A DNA stretch of 64,000 nt, taken from an uncultured OM182 clade bacterium. GTDB lineage: Bacteria; Pseudomonadota; Gammaproteobacteria; Pseudomonadales; Azotimanducaceae. The notes below the pieces were generated by a model that did no database searches, had not been told where the DNA came from, and worked only from the letters and a program-made list of their open reading frames with translations. This document shows, one piece after another, positions 20,211 through 30,713 of this stretch (position 1 is its first letter; each line of letters starts with the position of its first letter). The translations under genes were made by a program, and so were the position numbers. The stretch spans positions 1-64,000 of the forward strand of contig CAJJAA010000035.1 in assembly GCA_905182025.1 (NCBI GenBank), given 5' to 3'.

Positions 20211-20557
20211 TTTGTAAGGGCGGCGGCTTTGATTCGAGTCGACCGTTCGACAAATTCACGAGCAAGTGAATTTGGTCGCGGTAGGCGCCCGTAGGGTTAG
20301 AAGCCGTCTAGGAGGCCTCTAAAGTATCCCGACCCCGATCCCATTCTGCAACGCCACTCAAATCCTGTTTTGCCGGAATCAGTGTCGATGTCCAATGACA
20401 TTTTTGTTCAAATTTAGTCCATACCAAAGCGACTCATTGGGCTGCGAAATCCCCTGTAGATAGCATTCCAAATCATCTGTACAGTATTGTGAAGTGAAGC
20501 AATCAGTAAGTTTAGCGTGCTGATGGTTGGTGTAATTTTTGCGAATGGAGGATCTGT
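20211..20557. other. Intergenic region before the SDR gene
   Basis: About 350 nt without a supported gene. The only clear structure is a hairpin: CAAATTCAC (20251-20259) against GTGAATTTG (20266-20274) with a 6-nt loop and no T-run. Confidence 0.5.
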
Positions 20558-21322
20558 ATGAGTCGATTAGAAGGGAAGGTTGCAGTTATCACTGGTGGGG
20601 CTGGCGGTATCGGTAAAGAGGCGGGGCGATTGTTCGTTGCCGAAGGTGCCGATGTGTTGCTTGTCGATGTTGATGAACAGGCGCTGAAATCCGCCTGCGA
20701 TGAGATTGGTAGTAATAAGGTCAGCTATTGTGTGGCCGATGTGACGAGTGCCGAAGACAACCAAACAATGATCCAAACAGCAGAAGAGCGTTATGGCGGT
20801 GTCGATATCTTATTGGCCAACGCCGGTGTTGAAGGAGATGTTGACTCAATTGTTGATTACGATGAGGCTCGCTTTGATCAAGTCATGGCCGTGAATGTTA
20901 AAGGACCTTTCTTAGGTTTAAAAGCAGCGATACCGGCAATTGAGAAGCGAGGTGGTGGCAGCATTATTATTACGTCCAGTGTCGCGGGCATCAACGGTGC
21001 GGCAAATGTCGCGCCGTATGTTACGTCGAAACATGCTGTCATCGGTATGATGAAGTCGGCGGCGAAGGAATGCGCGGCGATGAATATTCGAGTCAACACC
21101 GTTAACCCTTCGCCCGTTGAGACACGAATGATGCGCAGTCTTGAAGAAGGTTTTGCGCCGGGCCAGGCTGAAGAAGCAAAGCAGGGGATGCAGGACAATA
21201 TTCCTCTCGGGCGTTATGCAGAACCCGTTGATATCGCGAAGATCATGCTTTTCTTATCGTCTGACGACGCAGAATTCTTAACCGGATCTGTTTATATGGC
21301 TGATGGCGGCTCTACTGCCTAA
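20558..21322 (+). CDS. Short-chain dehydrogenase/reductase (SDR)
   Basis: A 254-residue classical SDR that transfers hydride between NAD(P) and an alcohol/ketone substrate. The cofactor motif TGGAGGIG is at residues 12-19 with Asp37 at the end of beta-2 favouring NAD. NAG is at 88-90, and catalytic Ser141, Tyr154 and Lys158 appear in [19 protein letters not shown]. The ending [15 protein letters not shown] is typical. A strong ribosome site (GGAGGA) precedes the ATG. The substrate is unknown. The next gene begins 22 nt later, so the two are probably an operon. Confidence 0.9.
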   Translation: MSRLEGKVAVITGGAGGIGKEAGRLFVAEGADVLLVDVDEQALKSACDEIGSNKVSYCVADVTSAEDNQTMIQTAEERYGGVDILLANAGVEGDVDSIVDYDEARFDQVMAVNVKGPFLGLKAAIPAIEKRGGGSIIITSSVAGINGAANVAPYVTSKHAVIGMMKSAAKECAAMNIRVNTVNPSPVETRMMRSLEEGFAPGQAEEAKQGMQDNIPLGRYAEPVDIAKIMLFLSSDDAEFLTGSVYMADGGSTA

Positions 21323-21344
21323 TTTTCTTTGTTGGAGTGACGTC

Positions 21345-22280
21345 ATGTTCCTGTTTTCTAAGAAAACGATCGCCGTGCTCATTGTCTTAACTTGTTGGTC
21401 AACTTTTCTGTCGGCGGATCTGCTGGATGAAGTCGAACATGGTTACGCCGACAACGACGGCGTGAAGATTCATTATGCGACGGTGGGTGAAGGTCCATTA
21501 GTTGTCATGATTCATGGCTTCCCTGATTTTTGGTACAGCTGGAGACACCAGATGGCAGGTCTGCAGGACAACTTCAAAGTCGTGGCTATTGATCAACGCG
21601 GTTACAACTTAAGTGACAAACCCAAAGGTGTCGAAAACTACGCCATGGCGAATCTTGTCTCAGATGTTGTCGCTGTGGTGCGCCATCATGGCCGGCAGAG
21701 CGCAATTATTGTCGGCCACGATTGGGGTGGTAGTGTTGCATGGAATGTCGCATTTACACACCCAGAAAGGGTGCGTAAGTTAGTGATTTTGAACCTGCCT
21801 CATCCCAACGGCATGATGAAGGTGCAAAGGGAAAATTCGCAAGCAAGAAAAAATACCGGTTACGCGCAGAGATTCATAGACGGCCAACCATCGGATCCTG
21901 ACATTTTCTTCGGCAGTCCTATGACGCCTGAAACCCTGGCGGGTTGGGTAACTGATCAAAAGGCGATTCCTCATTATCTCGAGGCGTTTGGCAATTCAGA
22001 TTTTGACGCGATGCTGGCGTATTACAAAATGAACTACCCTAATGCGGATCAATCAAAAGCACCCGCTGCCATGATTCCACAGAGCATTCCGCAACTCACA
22101 ATGCCGGTGCTCATTTTTCATGGGCTTGAAGATAAGGCGTTGCATTCAGACGGACTAAATAATACTTGGGATTGGGTGGATAATAGTGTGACTATAGTGA
22201 CGGCGCCGTATGCAGGACATTTTGTCCAGCAGGACGCGGCTGAACTTGTGACGAACACAATGCGCTGGTGGCTGCGATAA
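21345..22280 (+). CDS. Exported alpha/beta hydrolase, epoxide-hydrolase-like
   Basis: From the ATG at 21345 the 311-residue product begins with a hydrophobic signal peptide ([23 protein letters not shown]), so it probably acts in the periplasm. The mature part is an alpha/beta hydrolase: oxyanion-hole motif [10 protein letters not shown] at 57-66, and GHDWGG with an Asp nucleophile at 126, as in epoxide hydrolases and haloalkane dehalogenases. The catalytic His is in [14 protein letters not shown]. HGFPxxWYSW favours epoxide hydrolase over dehalogenase. The SDR just upstream could oxidise a diol product, but this is a guess. Confidence 0.82.
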   Translation: MFLFSKKTIAVLIVLTCWSTFLSADLLDEVEHGYADNDGVKIHYATVGEGPLVVMIHGFPDFWYSWRHQMAGLQDNFKVVAIDQRGYNLSDKPKGVENYAMANLVSDVVAVVRHHGRQSAIIVGHDWGGSVAWNVAFTHPERVRKLVILNLPHPNGMMKVQRENSQARKNTGYAQRFIDGQPSDPDIFFGSPMTPETLAGWVTDQKAIPHYLEAFGNSDFDAMLAYYKMNYPNADQSKAPAAMIPQSIPQLTMPVLIFHGLEDKALHSDGLNNTWDWVDNSVTIVTAPYAGHFVQQDAAELVTNTMRWWLR

Positions 22281-22394
22281 GCCTTAAGTGCGATCTCCGC
22301 TGACAACGGCGGGTTAACTATGTATCATTTTGCGTCTACCTTGTGAATTGAAGCAAGCCTACATCGTTAACCAAATGATTCAGGAAAGAACTAA

Positions 22395-22640
22395 ATGTCG
22401 GATGTATTGACACAAGCAATCGATTTGGTTGTTTATGGAATGGGCACAGTCGTTATCTTCCTTACCGTATTGGTAGGGGCGACAATGTTGATGTCCTATT
22501 GTCTACAAACTTTTTTCACGGCCGAACGCCCAGAGGTGACCCTGCGTCCGTCTGCCGCTCCGAGTGAAGGTTTGACCGACCCCAAGATTCTCGCTGCACT
22601 ATCTGCGGCGGTGAAGAAATACCGTGAAGATCACAACTGA
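22395..22640 (+). CDS. oadG: Oxaloacetate decarboxylase gamma subunit (OadG-like)
   Basis: An 81-residue protein with a single N-terminal membrane segment (VVYGMGTVVIFLTVLVGATMLM), then a linker and a short tail ending DPKILAALSAAVKKYREDHN. This is the build of the gamma subunit of Na+-pumping decarboxylases, which anchors the soluble alpha subunit to the membrane beta subunit and binds zinc through its tail. It precedes oadA and oadB in the usual gamma-alpha-beta order. Confidence 0.88.
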   Translation: MSDVLTQAIDLVVYGMGTVVIFLTVLVGATMLMSYCLQTFFTAERPEVTLRPSAAPSEGLTDPKILAALSAAVKKYREDHN

Positions 22641-22749
22641 TTGATCGGTTCGCTGTGACACACAGCAAAAAACTATTTCTCGGTGCTACCTCACTGAGTT
22701 GATAATTTTCACTTAACAATAGTGAACTAATAATAAGGGTTCTCCATCA

Positions 22750-24555
22750 ATGAGTAATCAGAAACCTCTCGGCATTACAGATGTCGTCTTGCGCGACGCC
22801 CATCAATCTTTGTTTGCTACACGCATGCGTATAGACGATATGTTGCCTATCGCCGAAAAACTTGATCAGGTTGGCTTTTGGTCGCTCGAAAGTTGGGGTG
22901 GTGCAACCTTTGACGCCTGCGTGCGTTTTTTAGGTGAAGATCCATGGGAGCGCATTCGAGAGCTTTCCAAGGCAATGCCTAACACGCCGCAGCAAATGTT
23001 GTTCAGGGGCCAAAACATTCTTGGCTATCGGCATTATGCCGATGATTTGGTCGAGAAGTTTGTTGAACGTGCGGCCGTCAACGGCGTCGACGTGTTTAGA
23101 ATTTTTGATGCAATGAACGATCCACGTAATTTGGAATGCGCCATTGCGGCGGTTAGACAGCAGGGTAAGCATGCTCAAGGCACACTTTCTTACACCGTAA
23201 GTCCAGTTCACAATATTGATTCGTGGATAAACCTAGGTAAACAGATTGCGAGCATGGGTGCCGATTCTATCGCGATAAAAGACATGGCGGGGCTACTGAC
23301 ACCTTACGTGGCATTTGAACTGGTTTCAGAGCTCAAGAAGAGTGTCGATATTCCTATTCATATGCAGTGCCACGCGACGACGGGCATGTCGACAGCAACC
23401 TACCTTAAGTCTATCGAAGCCGGTATCGATAATGTCGATACGGCCATCTCCTCGATGAGTATGACCTACGGACATTCGCCAACGGAGTCCTTGGTAGCGA
23501 TTCTTGAAGGTACCGACAGAGATACAGGTCTGGATATTATCCTGCTTGAAGAAATTGCTGCTTATTTCAGGGAAGTGAGAAAAAAGTACGCGCAATTTGA
23601 AGGCAGCTTAAAGGGTGTCGATTCCAGGATTCTAGTTGCTCAAGTACCGGGTGGCATGCTGACAAATTTGGAAGGTCAGTTGAAGGAACAAAAGGCGTCC
23701 GATAGGTTGGACGAGGTTTTGCTGGAAATCCCAAAGGTCCGTAAAGAGTTAGGCTATATTCCTCTTGTCACGCCGACGTCGCAAATAGTGGGGACTCAAG
23801 CTGTCCTGAATGTGCTGACGGGCAATCGGTACCAGAGTATCACCAAGGAAACTGAAGGCGTTTTAAAGGGTGAGTACGGCGCTACGCCAGCGCCTGTAGA
23901 CTCAGCATTGCAGCAAAAAGTACTTAAAGGCGGCGCGCCCGTGACGGGTCGCCCTGCGGACGATTTAGAACCCGAATTCGAAAAACTGAAGAAAGAGTTA
24001 TTATCGATTGCCGAAGATAAGCCACTCGTTTTTGGTGAAAACCTTGATGATGACGTTTTGACCTATGCATTGTTTCCGCAGCCGGGCCTGAAATTTCTTG
24101 AAAACAGAAATAACCCCTCAGCCTTCGAGCCGGCGCCTCAATTGCAGGATGCGGCCGCTAAGTCGAGTGCTTTTGCAGCCAGCGATGACAGCAACGGCTC
24201 TGAAATTTATACGGTGGATGTGCAAGGCCAGCAATACGTCGTCAAGGTGACGCCCGGTGGTGATATTCAAAGCGCCATACCGGTTGCAAACTCTGCTCTT
24301 GCTGCACCGACACAAAGCTCTGCACCGATTAGCAGTGTCAGCCAAGTCGGCGTGACGGCGCCGCTGGCAGGCAACATATTTAAAGTTATCGTCAAGCCTG
24401 GCGATCAAGTTCAAAGCGGTGACGTGGTGGTGGTGCTTGAGGCGATGAAAATGGAGACAGAGATCAGGGCAGCCAGCGCCGGTCAGGTGCAAGAGGTATG
24501 CGTGCAGGAAGGCGATAGCGTCTCCGCCGGCGCAACACTTGTGACCCTGGGTTAG
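22750..24555 (+). CDS. oadA: Oxaloacetate decarboxylase alpha subunit
   Basis: The 601-residue carboxyltransferase subunit moves CO2 from oxaloacetate to biotin. The N-terminal TIM-barrel domain starts [33 protein letters not shown] carries the metal-site Lys, and [11 protein letters not shown] follows with ligand histidines. A proline/alanine-rich linker leads to a C-terminal biotinyl domain with [11 protein letters not shown], where Lys567 would be biotinylated. Together with OadG and OadB it couples decarboxylation to Na+ export, or runs as an anaplerotic/pyruvate-forming step. Confidence 0.95.
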   Translation: MSNQKPLGITDVVLRDAHQSLFATRMRIDDMLPIAEKLDQVGFWSLESWGGATFDACVRFLGEDPWERIRELSKAMPNTPQQMLFRGQNILGYRHYADDLVEKFVERAAVNGVDVFRIFDAMNDPRNLECAIAAVRQQGKHAQGTLSYTVSPVHNIDSWINLGKQIASMGADSIAIKDMAGLLTPYVAFELVSELKKSVDIPIHMQCHATTGMSTATYLKSIEAGIDNVDTAISSMSMTYGHSPTESLVAILEGTDRDTGLDIILLEEIAAYFREVRKKYAQFEGSLKGVDSRILVAQVPGGMLTNLEGQLKEQKASDRLDEVLLEIPKVRKELGYIPLVTPTSQIVGTQAVLNVLTGNRYQSITKETEGVLKGEYGATPAPVDSALQQKVLKGGAPVTGRPADDLEPEFEKLKKELLSIAEDKPLVFGENLDDDVLTYALFPQPGLKFLENRNNPSAFEPAPQLQDAAAKSSAFAASDDSNGSEIYTVDVQGQQYVVKVTPGGDIQSAIPVANSALAAPTQSSAPISSVSQVGVTAPLAGNIFKVIVKPGDQVQSGDVVVVLEAMKMETEIRAASAGQVQEVCVQEGDSVSAGATLVTLG

Positions 24556-24560
24556 CTGCT

Positions 24561-25697
24561 ATGGAAGCTCTCATTCAACTATGGCACTCCACGGGTATCT
24601 ACCAACTGACGTTTGGATCGTTTTCGATGATCTGTATCGGCGTGTTGTTACTTTACCTTGCGATATCAAAAAACTTTGAACCTCTACTGCTTGTGCCTAT
24701 CGGCTTCGGCGGCATTCTTAGCAACATTCCGGGGGTTGATATTGCTGTCGGTCAGGGCGTGCTGCATCAATTCTATGCGATGGGTATTGAGACTGGGATA
24801 TTCCCGCTAGTGATTTTCATGGGCGTCGGTGCAATGACAGATTTTGGTCCGTTGTTGGCTAACCCCAAAACACTCTTCTTGGGTGCAGCGGCACAATTTG
24901 GCATATTTGCGACCTTGATGGGTGCTGTTGCACTGACCGAAACAGGTCTCTTAGAGTTCTCGATAGCCGAAGCTGCGGCGATTGGCATCATCGGTGGAGC
25001 AGATGGACCAACGGCAATCTATGTTGCTGGGCAACTTGCGCCGCATCTACTCGGTGCGATTGCGGTCGCTGCTTATTCCTATATGGCGTTGGTGCCTTTG
25101 ATTCAACCGCCTATTATGAGGCTGTTAACCACAGAAGCGGAGCGCAAGATTGAGATGACTCAACTGCGTGAAGTGAGTCAAATTGAAAAAATTGTTTTCC
25201 CACTTTTACTACTGACCTTAGTTGCGTTTTTCGTACCCAGTGCGGCGCCTTTGCTTGGCATGTTCTGTTTCGGGAATTTGATGAGAGAATCCGGCGTTGT
25301 TGATCGGTTGTCTGATACCACGCAGAACGCGTTAATAAATATTACGACGATATTTTTGGGTTTGGCGGTGGGCTCAAAATTGCGCGCGGAACAATTTCTC
25401 GTACCAGAGACACTCGGTATTCTTGTCCTAGGTATGGTCGCGTTTTGTATTGGAACAGCCGCCGGCATATTGATGGCGAAACTGATGAACTTACTCTCAA
25501 CACAAAAAATTAATCCACTGATCGGAGCGGCCGGTGTGTCAGCCGTGCCGATGGCTGCCAGAGTCGCCAATAAGGTCGGGCTGGAAGCAAATCCTCATAA
25601 CTTTCTGTTGATGCATGCCATGGGTCCGAATGTGGCAGGGGTTATTGGCTCCGCTGTGGCGGCCGGTATTTTGATTATGTTTGCTGGTGGCGGTTAA
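24561..25697 (+). CDS. oadB: Oxaloacetate decarboxylase beta subunit (Na+ pump)
   Basis: A 378-residue polytopic membrane protein that decarboxylates carboxybiotin and moves Na+ outward. Conserved stretches include [33 protein letters not shown], the ion-site segment [18 protein letters not shown], and [43 protein letters not shown]. It starts 5 nt after oadA and is clearly in the same operon. Confidence 0.95.
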   Translation: MEALIQLWHSTGIYQLTFGSFSMICIGVLLLYLAISKNFEPLLLVPIGFGGILSNIPGVDIAVGQGVLHQFYAMGIETGIFPLVIFMGVGAMTDFGPLLANPKTLFLGAAAQFGIFATLMGAVALTETGLLEFSIAEAAAIGIIGGADGPTAIYVAGQLAPHLLGAIAVAAYSYMALVPLIQPPIMRLLTTEAERKIEMTQLREVSQIEKIVFPLLLLTLVAFFVPSAAPLLGMFCFGNLMRESGVVDRLSDTTQNALINITTIFLGLAVGSKLRAEQFLVPETLGILVLGMVAFCIGTAAGILMAKLMNLLSTQKINPLIGAAGVSAVPMAARVANKVGLEANPHNFLLMHAMGPNVAGVIGSAVAAGILIMFAGGG

Positions 25698-25782
25698 ACG
25701 CTTTGTTAGGTTGCTTGAAACGCTTTACAAAGTTTGTGTAAGATTGATCCATTGCTAACGGAATTAATACAGGGAGATGATA

Positions 25783-26079
25783 ATGAGCGCAGATGGAGAT
25801 TGGAAAGTGACCGTGAATTCGCCAATGGGATCGCAGGACGCGACACTCACATTGGATTCGAGCGGTGATAGTTTATCGGGAAAGTTTGTTGGGCCGCAGG
25901 GTGAACAAACATTTGAAGGCGGCGTTGTAGATGGTAATTCGCTGTCATGGAATATCAAAATGACCCAGCCTATGCCAATGAATTTGGACTTCTTGGCTGA
26001 AGTCGACGGTGATAATATTGGCGGTTCAGTGAAATTGGGCGCCTTCGGTGACGCGACCTTTTCAGGAACGCGAGCCTAG
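25783..26079 (+). CDS. Small unknown beta-rich protein
   Basis: A 98-residue protein (MSADGDWKVTVNSPMGSQDATLTL...). AGGGAG at 25771-25776 is well placed for the ATG at 25783; an ATG at 25777 sits too close. The sequence alternates hydrophobic and polar residues with Gly turns (SGDSLSGKFVGPQGEQTFEGGVVDGNSLSWNIKM, GDNIGGSVKLGAFGDATFSGTRA), which suggests a small antiparallel beta-barrel such as a lipocalin-like fold. No signal peptide is present. I have seen similar small proteins in marine gammaproteobacteria but know no function. Confidence 0.75.
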   Translation: MSADGDWKVTVNSPMGSQDATLTLDSSGDSLSGKFVGPQGEQTFEGGVVDGNSLSWNIKMTQPMPMNLDFLAEVDGDNIGGSVKLGAFGDATFSGTRA

Positions 26080-26206
26080 TTTATTCGCGCGATTATCCGG
26101 CATAACGGGTGCTAACGATGTCTTAAAGTCGGATATGTGAACATGGCGTGGATGGACATTGGCGCATACACAGGTATACATGTAGTCGCCTACATCGATG
26201 TATAGA

Positions 26207-26242
26207 TGGACGTTTAGAAGGACGTCTAGAAGGGCGTCTAGA
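26207..26242. repeat. Three-unit 12-nt tandem repeat
   Basis: Three units with consensus WGGACGTYTAGA lie between the small unknown gene and the convergent pseudouridine synthase. They are bordered by further ATAG/ATACA-rich sequence from 26150. Confidence 0.7.
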
Positions 26243-26269
26243 AAGAAACAGCGATAAATGCGGCGAGAC

Positions 26270-27112
26270 TTAAACGTCGAGTACGTAGACCATTCGATCA
26301 TCTGTGTCGGGGTGGTCGAAAGCCAGTTTAATTGACCTTAATGCTAACTCGCCTTGGCCTGATCCGTATTGCCTGTCACCTAATACGGGATGACCAATGC
26401 CGGCCAGGTGTCGTCTGATTTGATGCTTTCGTCCTGTCTCAATGGTCACTTCTAGTGTGGTTTGTTGAGTGTCCTGATTGACTGATGTTGGCGCAAGTTG
26501 CGATATTGAGGGTTTACCGTCGAGTTCCGAATCAATACGTAGGGGTTCAGTCACTAACCCTTCGACAATAACCCGATAACATTTTGATACTGTTCTATCG
26601 CGGAATTGCTTTGAAAGATCTGCCGCCGCCGACTTCGTGTGTGCGAGCACGATCAAGCCTGTCGCAAATCTGTCCAAACGATGAATCAGGTGAACGTCAC
26701 GTTGCGGTGCCAGATGTTGCTCGACCCAGCGGTTTATTGCGCAGTGATCCCCGAAGCGTGTACCCGAGGACATCAATCCGGCCGGCTTTGACCAGACACT
26801 ATAGATGCCTTCGTCAACGATAAGAGTAGGTTCCGGCGGCGGCGTTAGGTAGACAGTTTCGTTGTGATAAACGCAGACGACATCGCCCGCGGTCAGGTTT
26901 GTTTTCGCTCGACGAATGCGTCGCTCGGTTTTATTACGACTCTGTACTTTATTAGGTTGAAGCCATACTTCGCCTTGCTTCATCATTTGTTTTATCTTCG
27001 ATCTTGAAAACGAACAATTGGCTGCAATCAAATCCACGATGGGTTGGTTATCCTCAATCACCTTGAGTTCAAGTTCGAATAACGCTTGTGAGGATGTTGG
27101 CATTTGGTCCAT
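26270..27112 (-). CDS. RluA-family pseudouridine synthase
   Basis: A 23S rRNA or tRNA pseudouridine synthase of the RluA family. An N-terminal S4-like region (SRSKIKQMMKQGEVWLQPNKV) precedes the catalytic domain, which contains HRLDRFATGLIVLA with the nucleophilic Asp. GRKHQIRRHLAGIGHPVLGDRQYG is the second family signature. The ATG at 27112 (MDQMPTSSQ) gives 280 residues; an upstream ATG at 27154 adds 14. Which uridine it modifies cannot be told from sequence. It faces divergently away from the DsbA-like gene. Confidence 0.87.
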   Translation of the reverse strand: MDQMPTSSQALFELELKVIEDNQPIVDLIAANCSFSRSKIKQMMKQGEVWLQPNKVQSRNKTERRIRRAKTNLTAGDVVCVYHNETVYLTPPPEPTLIVDEGIYSVWSKPAGLMSSGTRFGDHCAINRWVEQHLAPQRDVHLIHRLDRFATGLIVLAHTKSAAADLSKQFRDRTVSKCYRVIVEGLVTEPLRIDSELDGKPSISQLAPTSVNQDTQQTTLEVTIETGRKHQIRRHLAGIGHPVLGDRQYGSGQGELALRSIKLAFDHPDTDDRMVYVLDV

Positions 27113-27269
27113 GGATAAGGTTACACAGCGACGAGAAGATTGGGCATGATACACGGTCTACTCCAGTCATAGGTTATCAAGGTGGTCATCGCCGGTGTCT
27201 GGGCTTAAAATTGAAGTCAGTTCATAAAACACTGTAGTTTGTGAATCGAGAGGATGGAGATAATTACAA

Positions 27270-27932
27270 ATGGCAGAGCTGGAAATAGATGTATTTTGGT
27301 CCTTTAGAAGTCCTTGGTCTTACTTGGCGACACCGCGGTTGCGAGCCATGGCCGAAGAATATGAGCTTAAGCTTAATTTTCGACCCGTTTATCCCATCGC
27401 TATTCGTACGCCTGATTTCTTTCTTAGTGTCAATCCACAGTGGCCGGCCTATTTGATGGTAGATGTGCATCGGGTTGCAGAGTTCCTTGAAATTCCCTTT
27501 GTTTGGCCTAGCCCAGACCCAGTGAATCAGTATCGTGGTGAGGATGGTCGAGCCAGAACAGCGGAGGATCAACCCTATATTTATCGTCTCACCCGTTTAG
27601 GGGTGGTGGCAGCCGAGGCCGGTAAAGGTATCGAGTTTGCAGATGCCGTTTCCCGTTTGATCTGGGGTGGCACGAAAAATTGGCAGGAAGGCAATTTGCT
27701 GGCGGATGCGGCTAAAAGCCAGGGTTTAGACTTGCAGCAGCTTGATCAGACCGTGTTAGACGAAACGCAGCGACTGGAGTCGGTCATTGAGAAGAATCAG
27801 GCGGATCACAACGCTGTCGGGCATTGGGGCGTGCCCACATGCGCCTTTGAGGGTGAGCCCTTCTTTGGTCAGGACCGCCTAGATGTCTTGCTGTGGCGGC
27901 TAAAGCAACATGGTTTGAGTCGTCGAAGCTAG
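27270..27932 (+). CDS. DsbA-family protein, 2-hydroxychromene-2-carboxylate isomerase-like
   Basis: A 220-residue cytosolic thioredoxin-fold protein of the NahD / kappa-class GST type. The active site SFRSPWSYLA has Ser in place of the Cys-x-x-Cys of DsbA, the hallmark of the glutathione-dependent isomerase branch. The C-terminal block NHAVGHWGVPTCAFEGEPFFGQDRLDVLLWRL fits the family. No aromatic-degradation genes are adjacent; the ALDH and lactonase that follow suggest a catabolic neighbourhood, but the substrate is unknown. Confidence 0.82.
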   Translation: MAELEIDVFWSFRSPWSYLATPRLRAMAEEYELKLNFRPVYPIAIRTPDFFLSVNPQWPAYLMVDVHRVAEFLEIPFVWPSPDPVNQYRGEDGRARTAEDQPYIYRLTRLGVVAAEAGKGIEFADAVSRLIWGGTKNWQEGNLLADAAKSQGLDLQQLDQTVLDETQRLESVIEKNQADHNAVGHWGVPTCAFEGEPFFGQDRLDVLLWRLKQHGLSRRS

Positions 27933-28191
27933 CTGATTTGTCTACATCGCTATGACTAATTGTGTGAGTACATTTTGACATACAGGCTTGACAGCACTCA
28001 CCCATGTTTGTAGGTTTATGCTCCGTTTTTTGGATGTCAGAGCCTTAAGTCGAGCATTCGCGATATCAGTAGCGATAACATCGAAATTGATAAAAATTTG
28101 AACTGAGAACTTAACACCAATTTTCGATTGAACTAGATCTAAGTTAACACATGAATTTACACTCAATTTACTCAAACAAGAGAGAGATACC

Positions 28192-29619
28192 ATGCAAGAA
28201 CACCTAAAGTTCTATATCAATGGCGAGTGGGTAGATCCTGCCACGCCAAAGACTCTGGATGTCATTAACCCAACAACAGAAGAGGCCTTTGCGACAATTA
28301 GCATGGGTTCAGCGGCTGACGTCGATAAAGCTGTCGCTGCAGCAACAGCTGCTTTTGAGAGCTTTTCGACGACGACTGTAGCAGAGCGCGTTGAATTGTT
28401 TGGTGCGATTCTTGCCGAGTATGGCAAGCGTTATGACGAGATCGCTGCCGCAATTTCGACAGAAATGGGCGCGCCGATCTGGCTATCTAAAGCTGCACAG
28501 GCAGCGACCGGACAGGCGCATTTTGCGACTGCGATGGGAATTCTAAAGAACTACGCTTGGGAAGAGCAGAGAGGTAGTTACTTCTTGAAGAAAGAACCTG
28601 TTGGCGTATGTGGTCTTATTACGCCTTGGAACTGGCCAATTAATCAGATTTCTTGCAAAGTTGCGCCCGCTCTAGCAGCAGGTTGCACCATGGTCTTGAA
28701 GCCGAGTGAAGTCGCGCCAGTAAACGCTATTATTTTGGCGGAGATTCTGCATGCTGCTGGCGTGCCTAAAGGCGTCTTTAATCTCGTTAATGGTGATGGC
28801 CCAGCGGTCGGTGAACCAATGTCTTCGCACCCTGACATTCACATGATGTCTTTCACTGGTTCTACACGTGCCGGTATCTTAGTAGCCAAGTCTGCGGCCG
28901 ATACAGTAAAGCGGGTTTCTCAGGAACTCGGCGGCAAGTCTGCAAACATCGTATTAGAAGATGCTGATTTGCAAACAGCCGTTGCTGGCGGTGTGTCTCA
29001 AGTATTCACTAACTCAGGTCAATCATGTAACGCGCCAACAAGAATGCTAGTGCCTGCTGCAAAGCATGCTGAAGCACTTGAAATCGCTAAAGCGGCTGCG
29101 GCAACTGTAAAGGTGGGCGACCCCTTTGCAGACGGCACAGTGATCGGTCCTGTTGTCAGTGAAGTTCAGTTCGATAAGATCCAAGCGTTGATTCAGGCAG
29201 GTATTGATGAAGGCGCTGAGTTGATTGCCGGTGGTACTGGCCGACCCGATGGCCTCAATGCAGGTTATTTTGTTAAGCCGACTATTTTTGGTGGCGTTAA
29301 TAACGACATGACAATTGCGCGGGAAGAGATTTTTGGACCAGTATTGACAATCTTGCCTTATGAAACTGAAGAGCAAGCAATTGAAATCGCCAATGACACA
29401 CCTTACGGCTTGTCAGGTTATGTTCAGTCGGGTGACGTTGAACATGCTAAAGCGGTTGCTGCTCAGATCCGAACGGGTAATGTCCATATTAATGGCACCG
29501 GTCCAGACTTCAATGCACCTTTTGGTGGCTACAAGCAGTCCGGTAACGGTCGTGAGTGGGGCGAGCTAGGTTTTGAAGAATTCCTTGAAACTAAAGCAGT
29601 ATTTATTCCAGCAGCTTAA
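28192..29619 (+). CDS. NAD(P)-dependent aldehyde dehydrogenase
   Basis: A 475-residue class I/II-type aldehyde dehydrogenase. Visible are TPWNWPINQISCKVAPALAAGCTMVLKPSE for cofactor binding, FTGSTRAG, the general-base Glu in SQELGGKSANIV, and the catalytic Cys279 in NSGQSCNAPTRM. EEIFGPVLTILPY and FGGYKQSGNGREWGELGFEEFLE are typical. It has a strong GAGAGAGAT upstream signal and its own terminator downstream, so it may be a single-gene unit. The exact aldehyde is unknown. Confidence 0.92.
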   Translation: MQEHLKFYINGEWVDPATPKTLDVINPTTEEAFATISMGSAADVDKAVAAATAAFESFSTTTVAERVELFGAILAEYGKRYDEIAAAISTEMGAPIWLSKAAQAATGQAHFATAMGILKNYAWEEQRGSYFLKKEPVGVCGLITPWNWPINQISCKVAPALAAGCTMVLKPSEVAPVNAIILAEILHAAGVPKGVFNLVNGDGPAVGEPMSSHPDIHMMSFTGSTRAGILVAKSAADTVKRVSQELGGKSANIVLEDADLQTAVAGGVSQVFTNSGQSCNAPTRMLVPAAKHAEALEIAKAAAATVKVGDPFADGTVIGPVVSEVQFDKIQALIQAGIDEGAELIAGGTGRPDGLNAGYFVKPTIFGGVNNDMTIAREEIFGPVLTILPYETEEQAIEIANDTPYGLSGYVQSGDVEHAKAVAAQIRTGNVHINGTGPDFNAPFGGYKQSGNGREWGELGFEEFLETKAVFIPAA

Positions 29620-29670
29620 CTGTTAGGAGTATATTCTTAGGCCAGTTTGGCTAAGATTACCAAGAGTAAG

Positions 29671-29699
29671 AAAACGCCTCGCTAGTCGGGGCGTTTTTG
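29671..29699 (+). terminator. Rho-independent terminator after the aldehyde dehydrogenase
   Basis: AAAACGCC at 29671-29678 pairs with GGCGTTTT (29690-29697) around an 11-nt loop, followed by more T. It cleanly separates the ALDH from the lactonase gene. Confidence 0.85.
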
Positions 29700-29754
29700 T
29701 ATCCGGTGTAACCTTATGTGTTCTATAAATATTGATCGCTAACAGGGAGATGAA

Positions 29755-30609
29755 ATGGAAAAGCTAACGCAAGGCTACGGTCTTATAGAAGGACCCGTTT
29801 GGTTCGAGAATAAGCTGTTTTTCTCTGATGTGCTTGGCGGTGGTGTTTTCGCACTCGATCAAGATGGCAAAGTTGAAACAGTGTTCGAACATCGGCGAGG
29901 TATTGGTGGGATGGCGGTCCATGAAGCGGGTGGTTTAATTGTTTCAGGTCGGAATATTTCTTATAAATCATTTTCAGGAGGTGAAACGCAACTTGTCCTA
30001 GATCGAAATGAAGCTGCTGGCAATGTCGGCTATAACGATCTGACCACGGATGCGGCGGGTAGAATTTACGTTGGTTCATTAGGTTCAAGCCCTGTTTTTG
30101 CAGATGGACGTGAACCGCAAGCGGGCGATCTGTACCTGATTGAATTGGATGGTAGTGCACGAAAGGTGGGTGAAGATATTATGCTGACGAATGGATTGGC
30201 ATTCTCTGCCGATGGATTGAGGCTCTACCACTCAGACACGGCTCGTCGAACGGTTAACTACTACGATGTTGAGCAAGATGGATCTTTGGGTGCGAAGCAG
30301 ACGTTTGCCACTTTCGATGCAGGCGCACCGGATGGTCTGGCCGTCTCCGAAGACGGCAGAGTCTGGATTGCTCTTGCCGCCGATGGCGCTGGCGTTGCCG
30401 TGTTTAATGAGCACGGTGTACAGGTGGATCATCTGTCGATTCCTCAACCTATGTGCACCAGTGTCTGTTTTGGCGGTGATGATCTATCAACGCTTTATGT
30501 GGTATCGGGTTCCGATGGTATGGCGTCAGATAAGGCGGGTGCTGTGTATGCTCACCCGGTGGATACGCGCGGGTGCGAAGTTGCTGTCGCGAAAGTTAGT
30601 CTGTCCTGA
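29755..30609 (+). CDS. SMP-30/gluconolactonase family protein
   Basis: A 284-residue six-bladed beta-propeller hydrolase. The N-terminus YGLIEGPVWFENKLFFSDVLGGGVFALD contains the metal-ligand Glu (EGPVW). YNDLTTDAAGRIYVGSLG has the conserved Asn/Asp ligands, and NGLAFSADGLRLYHSDT the catalytic Asp region. Family members open sugar or other lactones with a divalent metal; the substrate here is unknown. No signal peptide. AGGGAGATGAA precedes the ATG. Confidence 0.88.
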   Translation: MEKLTQGYGLIEGPVWFENKLFFSDVLGGGVFALDQDGKVETVFEHRRGIGGMAVHEAGGLIVSGRNISYKSFSGGETQLVLDRNEAAGNVGYNDLTTDAAGRIYVGSLGSSPVFADGREPQAGDLYLIELDGSARKVGEDIMLTNGLAFSADGLRLYHSDTARRTVNYYDVEQDGSLGAKQTFATFDAGAPDGLAVSEDGRVWIALAADGAGVAVFNEHGVQVDHLSIPQPMCTSVCFGGDDLSTLYVVSGSDGMASDKAGAVYAHPVDTRGCEVAVAKVSLS

Positions 30610-30713
30610 TCGGCGCAACGTGCACTAGCAGGTATCAACCTGCTAGTTGTCGCGTTCATCTTTGACGAGCGACTTGTTGGCAAGCGGGCTGTTGACCCGC
30701 AACCAGTTCAAAA

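Noticed and set aside
20066-20269. ORFs on both strands across tRNA-Ser
   Set aside because: They are tRNA and terminator sequence read as protein.
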